Shown piece by piece: positions 1-5,135 of a stretch of DNA of 6,718 nucleotides (position 1 is its first letter; the number at the start of each line of letters is the position of its first letter). The notes under the pieces were generated by a model. The model was given only the letters and a program-made list of their open reading frames with translations. It ran no database searches and had not been told where the DNA came from. Made by a program: the position numbers and the translations under genes. Source of the stretch: CF-161 sp035259145 (GTDB taxonomy: Bacteria > Chloroflexota > Dormibacteria > Dormibacterales > Dormibacteraceae); assembly GCA_035259145.1 (NCBI GenBank), contig DATFWQ010000320.1, forward strand, positions 1 to 6,718, in the 5' to 3' direction.

Positions 1-208
1 GGGCGACAGTCTCGACGGATCAGGTCCGATGACCAACCCAAGTCGGTCAAGCCGGGATGCACTCGGTGCCAATTAACTCAGCCTCGCTGGGGCGCGTCCA
101 CTCCTGATCCTTGACGTCGGTCATGGACGACACCCGTTACCGACAAATCTGCAGGACCTCCGCGTAGCGATATCGAACCCAAGGGGTCTCGGCCGCGCTT
201 AGTTCATC

Positions 209-225
209 GTGAAGATCTCCTTCAC
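209..225 (-). other. small hairpin just past the lipoprotein gene stop
   Basis: A perfect 6-bp inverted repeat (GTGAAG / CTTCAC) with a 5-base loop lies about 15 bases beyond the stop of the minus-strand lipoprotein gene. Neither side is followed by a run of T, so it is at best a weak terminator or an mRNA 3'-end stabiliser. On the minus strand the hairpin contains AAGGAG, a strong ribosome-binding-site match, followed 9 bases later by ATG AAC TAA. That is only a two-codon reading frame. Function unknown. Confidence 0.3.
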
Positions 226-239
226 CTGCATAGAGGCAG

Positions 240-1514
240 TCAGGCGACAGTAAAACCGCCCACGCTGGCGCGCTCGAGCGTCCTGACGCTTCCGGTCGCA
301 AGGTCAACGATGTCAAGGGCTTTGCCACTCGCCTCCATCGCGAAAAGGGCGGCCCCATCGCTGCCGGCCCACACCGCCTGCACCTTACGGCCCTGGAGCC
401 AATGGGCACGAACTCCCAGGTTTGATGTAGACAGTGCGTAAAGGCCGTCTGATGACCCTCGCGTCCCGGTCGTGAACAGCGTCTCGCCGTCCGCCGAAAG
501 CGCCGCCGAGAAGTTCGGTCCCTTGGCCTGTACCTCCTGGATGAAGGGCAGCCGCAGGGCGAGGGCGGGCCGGAGGGCCTGCGTCGACTTCAGGAGCCGG
601 CGCAGCACCAGATCTATCTCGGTCGCGTAACCGTCCCACGAGTCGTAGACGTAAAGCATGCGTCCATCGGCCGAGAATGCCGGAGCTCCCCAGAACGGAT
701 TGCCGATCCGGGCCGGGGTGTGGTCGGTCACCTGGAAGCGGCCCAGATCGAGCCACCACACGGCCCCGTCGAAGGCGCAATAGCCGGCCACCGCCGTCCC
801 GTCGGCGACCAGGTGCAACATCTGAGGATCTGGGCTGTTGCAGCTCAAGGGGGAGGCCGATGCCGCAGAGGTGCGAGCGTCTATGCCGACGCCCTGTCCA
901 TGCGCGGAAAGGAGCAGGATCTCGCTCCGACCCGGCGGCATGAGCAGGAGCCGGCCGTCGAGAAGCGCCAGGAGCGCGGCTCCGAAGGCCCCACCGCTGC
1001 CTCCTGAAGGCAGGGTCACCGACCCGGATGCGACTACGGCGCCGCGCTCGGCATCGACGAGCAGCAGTCGGGTGCCGGTGGCATCGGGCATGATCCAGAG
1101 CCAGCGACCGTCACGGCTTATGCTTGCCTGCAGCTGGCCGGACCAGGGCAAGTCGATGCTGCGCAGTACATGGCCGTCAGCGGCGCTGGCCACCTCCAGC
1201 TTTCCACCGGCAGCGATGTAGATCTGGCCGCCATCCGCGGAGCGAAGTCCGGTGCTGCCATTGCTGGCGTTATGGATCGGCGTTCCAGGCAGGCTTAGCT
1301 CACGGCCATCGGGGCTGATGCCGACCGTGCCGCCCGCGGCCGCGAACCAGGCCACGCCCGCCCCTGGCGCTGCGAAGGTGCGAGGTGGCGGCACGGCCCG
1401 GACGGCGGGCGATACCCTGGCGGTGGGGGTGGGGGTGGCTGTAAGCACGGGCGCGGTCGAACCGCCGCAGGCCAGGGCCACGAATCCCAGCACAGCCATA
1501 CGCCTGGGCCTCAC
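240..1514 (-). CDS. predicted lipoprotein with beta-propeller-like repeats
   Basis: This is a 424-residue protein if the GTG at 1514 is the start. The ATG at 1499 (419 residues) is the alternative. I prefer the GTG because it gives a positively charged N-region (Arg2, Arg4, Arg5) before a short hydrophobic core and Cys16, followed by GGS, as in lipoprotein signal peptides. The lipobox (ALAC) is imperfect, since Leu is usual at -3. Residues about 20-46 are a Thr/Pro/Ala-rich linker, common in surface lipoproteins. The rest contains about seven or eight repeats of the form S-x-D-G-x-x-L/I-hydrophobic (SPDGRELSL near 67, SRDGRWLWI near 133, SADGRMLYV near 281, SADGETLFT later). These alternate with strands ending in phrases like 'DLATGSVRTL'. 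The pattern is typical of YVTN/TolB/WD-like beta-propellers, so it probably acts outside the membrane in binding or scaffolding. No catalytic motif is seen. It is divergent from the ABC exporter genes, so a functional link is possible but unproven. Confidence 0.83.
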   Translation of the reverse strand: MRPRRMAVLGFVALACGGSTAPVLTATPTPTARVSPAVRAVPPPRTFAAPGAGVAWFAAAGGTVGISPDGRELSLPGTPIHNASNGSTGLRSADGGQIYIAAGGKLEVASAADGHVLRSIDLPWSGQLQASISRDGRWLWIMPDATGTRLLLVDAERGAVVASGSVTLPSGGSGGAFGAALLALLDGRLLLMPPGRSEILLLSAHGQGVGIDARTSAASASPLSCNSPDPQMLHLVADGTAVAGYCAFDGAVWWLDLGRFQVTDHTPARIGNPFWGAPAFSADGRMLYVYDSWDGYATEIDLVLRRLLKSTQALRPALALRLPFIQEVQAKGPNFSAALSADGETLFTTGTRGSSDGLYALSTSNLGVRAHWLQGRKVQAVWAGSDGAALFAMEASGKALDIVDLATGSVRTLERASVGGFTVA

Positions 1515-1677
1515 GACCTTACTACACCAACCTTGTTCGGTCGGTTCCTGTCGAGACCGCCCCCGCGGCCGCTGCCATCCTACCGTCGCCGCCAACCTGA
1601 ACGCGCGTCGTGTGCAGGCGGCTGATCCCAACTTGGTAGCAATCCATCTGCCCATTCGCGCAATTACTCTTGACCCG
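1515..1677. promoter_or_regulatory. divergent intergenic region between lipoprotein and ABC exporter
   Basis: This 163-bp gap separates two genes pointing away from each other, so promoters for both must lie here or just inside the neighbours. On the plus side TACTCT (1665-1670) ends 7 bases before the ATPase ATG and could be a -10 element for a leaderless transcript. No good -35 match is spaced 16-18 bp from it. On the minus side no convincing -35/-10 pair was found. No strong operator-like palindrome is visible; the middle is very GC-rich and includes GCGGCCGC. Confidence 0.4.
1665..1670 (+). promoter_or_regulatory. possible -10 element (TACTCT) of a leaderless ATPase mRNA
   Basis: TACTCT fits the TANNNT -10 pattern and sits 7 bases before the ATPase ATG. 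Transcription would therefore start at or next to the start codon. No Shine-Dalgarno-like sequence precedes that ATG, which agrees with leaderless translation, a common mode in several high-GC phyla. There is no good -35, and six-base matches of this kind occur often by chance. Confidence 0.35.
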
Positions 1678-2634
1678 ATGCCTGCCATTGTGGAGGTGGA
1701 CCACCTCACCAAGAACTTCGGACCGGTACGTGCCCTCGACGACCTCTCCTTCTCAGTCGCCGAAGGCGAAGTCTTCGGGTTTCTGGGCCCGAATGGCGCC
1801 GGGAAGACGACAACCATCCGCATCCTGCTGGGCCTTTTGCGCCCCGACGCAGGCACCGCCAGGATTGGCGGCCACGACTGTTGGAATGATCACAGCAGGG
1901 CAGCCCCCCTTTTCGGAGCTACGTTGGAGCAGCCCGGCCTCTATGGCTACCTCTCTGGCCGGGACAACCTCCGCCAGTTCGCGCGGATCGTGGGCCCGGT
2001 CAACGAGCGACAGATCACGGATCTGCTGGCGTTGGTCGGAATGACCGAACGCGCCGATGACAAGGTCAAGAGGTACTCGATGGGCATGCGCCAGCGACTG
2101 GCCCTGGCCCAGGCGCTCCTGGGGAGGCCTCGCCTGCTGGTCCTGGATGAGCCCACCAACGGGCTGGATCCCAACGGCATCCACGGCCTGCGCCTCCTCC
2201 TCCGGCGGTTGGCGAGTGAGCAGGCCCTCACGATCTTCCTATCCAGCCACCTCCTCTCCGAGGTCGAGGAGCTCTGCGACCGTGTCGTCATTCTTCATCG
2301 GGGCCAGGTCAGAGCCGTAGGTCCCCTGGTTGAACTCATGAACTCGAAGGGCTACGTCTACCAGATCGACGTGTCGGACGTGGGTGGAGCCCTGGCAATC
2401 GTCCGCTCGATCGACGGCGTTCGAGCGGAGCGCGGCACCCCAAGTGATTCGATCACCGTTTTCTCCGGTACCGACCTGGCGCGGGTTATCAACCGGGCGC
2501 TCGTCACTGCTGGAATCGAGGTCGATCAGCTTGTACGGACCCAGCGGGGCCTCGAGGACATATACATCGAGCTCACCGGGGTGCCCAGCGCCAGCCCTCT
2601 GAGCGCTCCGCCCACGGAGGTAGCGGTGCCGTGA
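1678..2634 (+). CDS. ABC-2 type exporter ATP-binding protein
   Basis: The 318-residue nucleotide-binding subunit powers export through the permease encoded next. All core motifs are present and intact: Walker A GPNGAGKTT (37-45), Q-loop region with Glu84/Gln85 before PGLY, signature YSMGMRQR (133-140), Walker B LLVLDE (153-158) with catalytic Glu158, D-loop NGLDP (161-165) and switch His191 (SSH). The 'LEQPGLYGYLSGRDNL' stretch and the GMRQR signature place it with BcrA/DrrA/NatA-like ATPases that pair with ABC-2 permeases. After the ATPase core comes a C-terminal extension of about 100 residues, usual in this subfamily and ending in a Pro/Ser/Ala-rich tail. The start at 1678 is chosen because the protein then opens directly into the standard first strand (IVEVDHLTKNFG). 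Further upstream the frame overlaps the divergent lipoprotein gene and is not family-like. Substrate unknown; drug, peptide antibiotic, lipid or sodium export are all possible for this family. Confidence 0.96.
   Translation: MPAIVEVDHLTKNFGPVRALDDLSFSVAEGEVFGFLGPNGAGKTTTIRILLGLLRPDAGTARIGGHDCWNDHSRAAPLFGATLEQPGLYGYLSGRDNLRQFARIVGPVNERQITDLLALVGMTERADDKVKRYSMGMRQRLALAQALLGRPRLLVLDEPTNGLDPNGIHGLRLLLRRLASEQALTIFLSSHLLSEVEELCDRVVILHRGQVRAVGPLVELMNSKGYVYQIDVSDVGGALAIVRSIDGVRAERGTPSDSITVFSGTDLARVINRALVTAGIEVDQLVRTQRGLEDIYIELTGVPSASPLSAPPTEVAVP
2616..2621 (+). promoter_or_regulatory. ribosome binding site of the ABC permease
   Basis: GGAGGT inside the end of the ATPase gene lies 9 bases before the GTG at 2631 and 12 before the ATG at 2634. 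The spacing favours the GTG as permease start. The strong site contrasts with the absence of one for the upstream ATPase. Confidence 0.75.
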
Positions 2635-3722
2635 TGCTGACAATCCTGGTCCGAAATGAGCTCGAGAAGACGTGGCGCAGCCGCTGGATGGTGTTTGCTG
2701 TCTTGGGCGGTCTCTTCCTGCTAATCGCGGCAGGCCTCTACTCCTTCTACGTCTCCCACGACCATCGATGGAGCCCTCCACCACCGGTCGCCTGGCAGAC
2801 CCAACTCCGCAGCGACATCGCCAATAACCAGTCCACTCTCGACAATCTTCAGGTTGTTAAGCAGCAGGCAGGGACCCGTGGGCGCACGCTTTTCAACGGG
2901 CGCGCGCTCAATGCCGCAGAGGGTCAGCTGCAGCAGGCCATCGCGGCCGATCAGTATCTGATCGAGCACGACATCGCCCCCTTGTCGGCCTATTCGATGA
3001 CCAGAGCCGCGCTGTTCGGGTTCGGGGGCATAGTCATGTTTCTGCTGGTCCGGATCTTCGGCTGGCTAGCCTCCGAGCAGATTGCCGGTGAGCGCTCCGA
3101 TCGCACCATCGCCATCCTGCTCAGCCGGCCGCCCAGCCGCGAGCAGGTGCTTCTTGCCAAGGCGATCGCATCCTTCCTCATCAGCTTGGCGGTGGTCCTG
3201 GTCTCGTTCCTGGTCGCTTACGCGATCGTGGCGTTCATCATGGGGTCCCTGGGCCCGGTCACCGGCCAGGTTGGCATCGCGATCGACGGCAGCAAGCCGC
3301 TGAGCCCCGACAATCTTGTGACCATGCCCATCCTTCTGTTCCTGCTCATGTGCATTGGCGCGGCCATGCTGGCGGTGCTTTGCGTGCAGGGCATGAGCCT
3401 CCTGATTTCGGTGCTGACCACCAGGTGGGCAGCGATAGGAATCACGCTGGCCATACTGTTCGGGGCGAGCCTACTGAGCGGCGTCGTAGCCGGCATCATA
3501 ACCTTGATCGGCAGCGCCCAATCCGCTCATTTCCTCAATTACGCCTTCTTCAACGTGCTGGCGCCGGTTGGATCGATCGCGCCCGTGTTCGGCAACGGCG
3601 CCACCGAAGTGGGCAAGGGCATGCACGAGTTCGGCTCCGAGGTTGCCACCCTGGCCGTCTGGACGGTCGGGTTCTTCGCGGCCGCATGGTTCTTCTTCCG
3701 CCGCCGAGAGGAGGCCGGCTGA
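2631..3722 (+). CDS. ABC-2 type exporter permease
   Basis: This 363-residue integral membrane protein forms the export channel with the preceding ATPase. GTG 2631 overlaps the ATPase stop by four bases (GTGA), so the two are translationally coupled; ATG 2634 is the alternative start. Likely membrane segments are about 20-41, 127-147, 178-205, 232-258, 265-293 and 337-356, six in all, with a basic C-terminus (RRREEAG). After the second segment comes the characteristic ABC-2 stretch 'EQIAGERSDRTIAILLSRPPSREQ' in two parts (149-160 and 161-172): acidic/Gly/Glu-Arg, then Leu-Ser-x-Pro-x-Ser-Arg. A polar stretch of about 85 residues between segments 1 and 2 (42-125), rich in Gln, Asn and Leu, should lie outside the cytoplasm and may form helices, as in NatB-type permeases. 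Only one permease gene is present, so it would work as a homodimer. Substrate not deducible. Confidence 0.92.
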   Translation: MMLTILVRNELEKTWRSRWMVFAVLGGLFLLIAAGLYSFYVSHDHRWSPPPPVAWQTQLRSDIANNQSTLDNLQVVKQQAGTRGRTLFNGRALNAAEGQLQQAIAADQYLIEHDIAPLSAYSMTRAALFGFGGIVMFLLVRIFGWLASEQIAGERSDRTIAILLSRPPSREQVLLAKAIASFLISLAVVLVSFLVAYAIVAFIMGSLGPVTGQVGIAIDGSKPLSPDNLVTMPILLFLLMCIGAAMLAVLCVQGMSLLISVLTTRWAAIGITLAILFGASLLSGVVAGIITLIGSAQSAHFLNYAFFNVLAPVGSIAPVFGNGATEVGKGMHEFGSEVATLAVWTVGFFAAAWFFFRRREEAG

Positions 3723-3751
3723 GGCCATTCTGAGCCTTTAAAGACCCGCCA

Positions 3752-3763
3752 GCTGCCGGCAGC
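3752..3763. repeat. perfect 12-bp palindrome GCTGCCGGCAGC
   Basis: This self-complementary 12-mer lies 30 bases after the permease stop. As RNA it would give only a 4-bp stem with a CCGG loop and no U-run follows, so it is not a standard terminator. It could be a protein-binding site or chance in GC-rich DNA. Confidence 0.3.
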
Positions 3764-3889
3764 ATTGAGGAAAGCCAGATGACGAGCGGGTTCCAAGCAC
3801 GTGCGGTCTGAGCCGTCGCGCGACACGTAGACAGCGACCCGTCGTTAGGTCGGTGGCGGGCGGCGACACCCGCGGGGGCCAGGAACGGG

Positions 3890-3909
3890 CCTACCCCCAA
3901 AGGGGAAGG
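3890..3909. terminator. weak hairpin between convergent genes
   Basis: CCT-A-CCCC pairs with GGGG-A-AGG around the loop CAAA, with one A/A mismatch in the stem. It lies between the permease (plus) and the small membrane protein (minus), 15-34 bases beyond the latter's stop, where a bidirectional terminator is expected. A pyrimidine-rich stretch precedes it on the minus strand, but there is no clean T-run after it. Weak candidate. Confidence 0.3.
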
Positions 3910-3919
3910 AAGGATGGAA

Positions 3920-3939
3920 GATGATCATGAAGGATCATC
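3920..3939 (-). terminator. 7-bp hairpin straddling the stop codon of the membrane protein gene
   Basis: GATGATC and GATCATC form a perfect 7-bp inverted repeat with a 6-base loop. The stop codon TGA (3927-3925) lies at the loop/stem junction. On the minus strand the stem is followed by a pyrimidine-rich run (TTCCATCCTTCCTT), a little like the tail of an intrinsic terminator. Having the stem overlap the last codons is unusual but known for compact operons. Confidence 0.4.
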
Positions 3940-4383
3940 AGTTCGGCGTTGCGCAGAGAGCCTCATCTGGGTGACTGCGACCACGAAGAGACAGCACGAG
4001 ACTGCTGCGTAGGCGAGGTTGATCGTCACGGCGAGAGTCGGATCGACGCCTATCGCACGAAGGCCGGCCGCCTTGCGCCGATCGATGCCGGCGATGAGCT
4101 CGACAAGTGAGCCGATGACGCCGAACACCTGGCCGCCCGAAGCGACGAAGCTCACCCCGAGCGCCCACCAGGCGCGGAGCCAGGTGGCGATGGCGAGCGC
4201 GATGAGCACCGCAGCGACGAGCGGGTACACAGCGACGGCCGGGCCCGCTTCACGGGCGAGGGTGAGTAGGGTCGTGCCGAGCGCGAGCAGCGCACCGCCC
4301 AGCCAGAGCAGGCTGATCGCCGCCCGTATTGGGGTCGGATAGGCGTCGCGCAGCCGGGCGGGCACATCAAGCAGGCTCATCAT
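3925..4383 (-). CDS. small four-helix membrane protein, function unknown
   Basis: I do not recognise this protein. From ATG 4383 it is 152 residues. That ATG overlaps the TetR stop as ATGATGA (4-base overlap); the adjacent ATG at 4380 is equally possible. An upstream in-frame ATG at 4410 would overlap the repressor gene more deeply and is less likely. Four hydrophobic segments are seen at about 19-42, 48-67, 72-98 and 117-138. A charged loop with Asp101-Arg102-Arg103-Lys104 lies between the third and fourth, and the tail is polar (QRRTDDPS). Cys130-Cys131 lie in the last segment. There is no signal peptide, transport signature or enzyme motif. The coupling to the repressor gene says the two are made together. 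It may help sense, exclude or protect against the compound handled by the divergent monooxygenase, but this is a guess from position only. Confidence 0.8.
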   Translation of the reverse strand: MMSLLDVPARLRDAYPTPIRAAISLLWLGGALLALGTTLLTLAREAGPAVAVYPLVAAVLIALAIATWLRAWWALGVSFVASGGQVFGVIGSLVELIAGIDRRKAAGLRAIGVDPTLAVTINLAYAAVSCCLFVVAVTQMRLSAQRRTDDPS

Positions 4384-5057
4384 TGGCCGGCTGGCGTCCC
4401 TGGCTTCCAAACTTCTGACCGATCGTGCGCGCCCAGCGCGCGCGCCACCGCGTCGACGAGCCCGGCACGGACGACGTCGGGCGGCGGCGGGGCGTCGGCC
4501 CCAAAAAGGAGCACGTCGAGCGCGGCCGCGACCGCTCCGGTGAAGGCGCCCGTCAGCGCCGCCGCGGCTACGTCGTCCAGCTCACCCGGGTACGCTTCCA
4601 TCAGCGCCGCAGCGATACGGCGCTGAGCGGCGTATTGGGCGGCGAACGCGTGGCCGGCGACGGCCGGCACCTTCCGGATGAGCTTGAGCCGCAGCATCGC
4701 CAGCCGGCCGACCAGGTCGTCGTCGTCCGGCGGCAGGGTCCGAAGCCCGCGGAGCAGGACGTCGGCCGGACGCTCCCCCGGGCGGCGGCTCCGGATCGCA
4801 TCGAGTCCCGCCGCCACCCGATCGTCGGCACCGGGGAACAGCAGTTCCTCCTTCGAGGCGAAGTATCCGAAGAACGTTCGGGTGCCGATGTCGGCGGCCG
4901 CCGCAATCTTCGCCACTGTCGTCTCCTCGTATCCGTCCCGCTCGAAGAGCTCGATTCCGGCCGCGATCAGCGCCGCCCGTGTGCGCTGTCGCTTGCGCTC
5001 TCGCAGAGAAAGCGGCGGTCCGTCCAGGCCTGCCGCAGGCCGTGGCTGGGTGGTCAC
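4380..5057 (-). CDS. TetR/AcrR-family transcriptional regulator
   Basis: A 225-residue one-component repressor of the TetR family. From GTG 5057 the protein has a short Pro-rich leader, then a basic run (RERKRQRTR, 19-27) and the N-terminal DNA-binding domain. The helix-turn-helix spans about 46-66: 'TTVAKIAAAADIGTRTFFGYF' in two parts (46-55 and 56-66), followed by the family hallmark SKEEL (68-72). The remaining 150 residues are helical and Ala-rich, the variable ligand-binding and dimerisation domain, which cannot be assigned to a ligand. The GTG was chosen because it gives the usual length; the frame stays open further upstream, but only into the divergent monooxygenase gene. It lacks a good ribosome-binding site: TATCAT lies 6 bases upstream, so it may be leaderless. 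It overlaps the next gene by ATGA and is divergent from the monooxygenase, which it probably represses along with itself. Confidence 0.94.
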   Translation of the reverse strand: MTTQPRPAAGLDGPPLSLRERKRQRTRAALIAAGIELFERDGYEETTVAKIAAAADIGTRTFFGYFASKEELLFPGADDRVAAGLDAIRSRRPGERPADVLLRGLRTLPPDDDDLVGRLAMLRLKLIRKVPAVAGHAFAAQYAAQRRIAAALMEAYPGELDDVAAAALTGAFTGAVAAALDVLLFGADAPPPPDVVRAGLVDAVARALGAHDRSEVWKPGTPAGQ

Positions 5058-5063
5058 TTCACC

Positions 5064-5069
5064 ATGATA
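5064..5069 (-). promoter_or_regulatory. possible -10 element (TATCAT) for the TetR gene
   Basis: Read on the minus strand, TATCAT fits TANNNT and ends 6 bases before the GTG at 5057, the arrangement seen for leaderless genes. The only alternative ribosome-binding signal is GGTGA placed 2 bases before the start, too close to work well. No convincing -35 was found 16-18 bp upstream. Confidence 0.35.
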
Positions 5070-5075
5070 GCGCAG

Positions 5076-5104
5076 TTGACGCCAGTTGGCATTGAGTGTA
5101 TATT
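5076..5104 (+). promoter_or_regulatory. sigma70-type promoter of the monooxygenase gene
   Basis: TTGACG (5076-5081) and TATATT (5099-5104) are separated by exactly 17 bp, each one mismatch from the consensus TTGACA and TATAAT. Transcription would start near 5111, about 25 bases before the ATG, leaving room for the GAGG ribosome-binding site at 5126. It is the best promoter match noticed in the window and lies in the only AT-rich patch between the divergent genes. Confidence 0.7.
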
Positions 5105-5116
5105 GGCATTCAATGC
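5086..5116. promoter_or_regulatory. putative TetR operator: two GCATT-N-ARTG sites
   Basis: TTGGCATT occurs twice, at 5086-5093 and 5103-5110, with a 17-bp period. The second copy is part of a perfect 11-bp palindrome GCATTCAATGC (5106-5116). The first extends to the imperfect version GCATTGAGTGT (5089-5099). The outer arms GCATTGA (5089-5095) and TCAATGC (5110-5116) are also an exact inverted repeat with a 14-bp spacer. The first site lies between -35 and -10 of the monooxygenase promoter and the second over its predicted start point, where repressor binding would block polymerase. Binding by the adjacent TetR protein is inferred from position and symmetry. Confidence 0.6.
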
Positions 5117-5125
5117 GAAAATTGC

Positions 5126-5129
5126 GAGG
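5126..5129 (+). promoter_or_regulatory. ribosome binding site of the monooxygenase
   Basis: GAGG lies 6 bases before ATG 5136 and 12 before the in-frame ATG at 5142. The spacing favours 5136 as the start. Confidence 0.6.
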
Positions 5130-5135
5130 CGAACG

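Noticed and set aside
2..76. Plus-strand frame from the left edge ending in TAA at 74-76, possible tail of an upstream gene
   Set aside because: Only 24 codons are visible, with no recognisable motif. Another frame is also open from the edge for 36 codons, so neither can be chosen.
47..124. 25-codon minus-strand frame beginning ATG ACC GAC
   Set aside because: The composition is protein-like, but it has no ribosome-binding site and no recognisable family, and it is too short to support from sequence alone.
1421..1438. G-rich run GGTGGGGGTGGGGGTGG as a possible G-quadruplex
   Set aside because: It is explained by Thr-Pro codon repeats in the lipoprotein linker on the opposite strand. Only two runs reach three or more G, so a stable four-strand structure is doubtful.
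1515..1856. N-terminal extension of the lipoprotein frame into the ATPase gene
   Set aside because: The extension overlaps the Walker A-encoding region of the ATPase on the other strand and would remove the lipoprotein signal peptide from the N-terminus.
4425..5135. Upstream extension of the monooxygenase frame
   Set aside because: It is antisense to the TetR gene. The FAD-binding strand begins directly after ATG 5136, which has a ribosome-binding site and promoter at the right distances.
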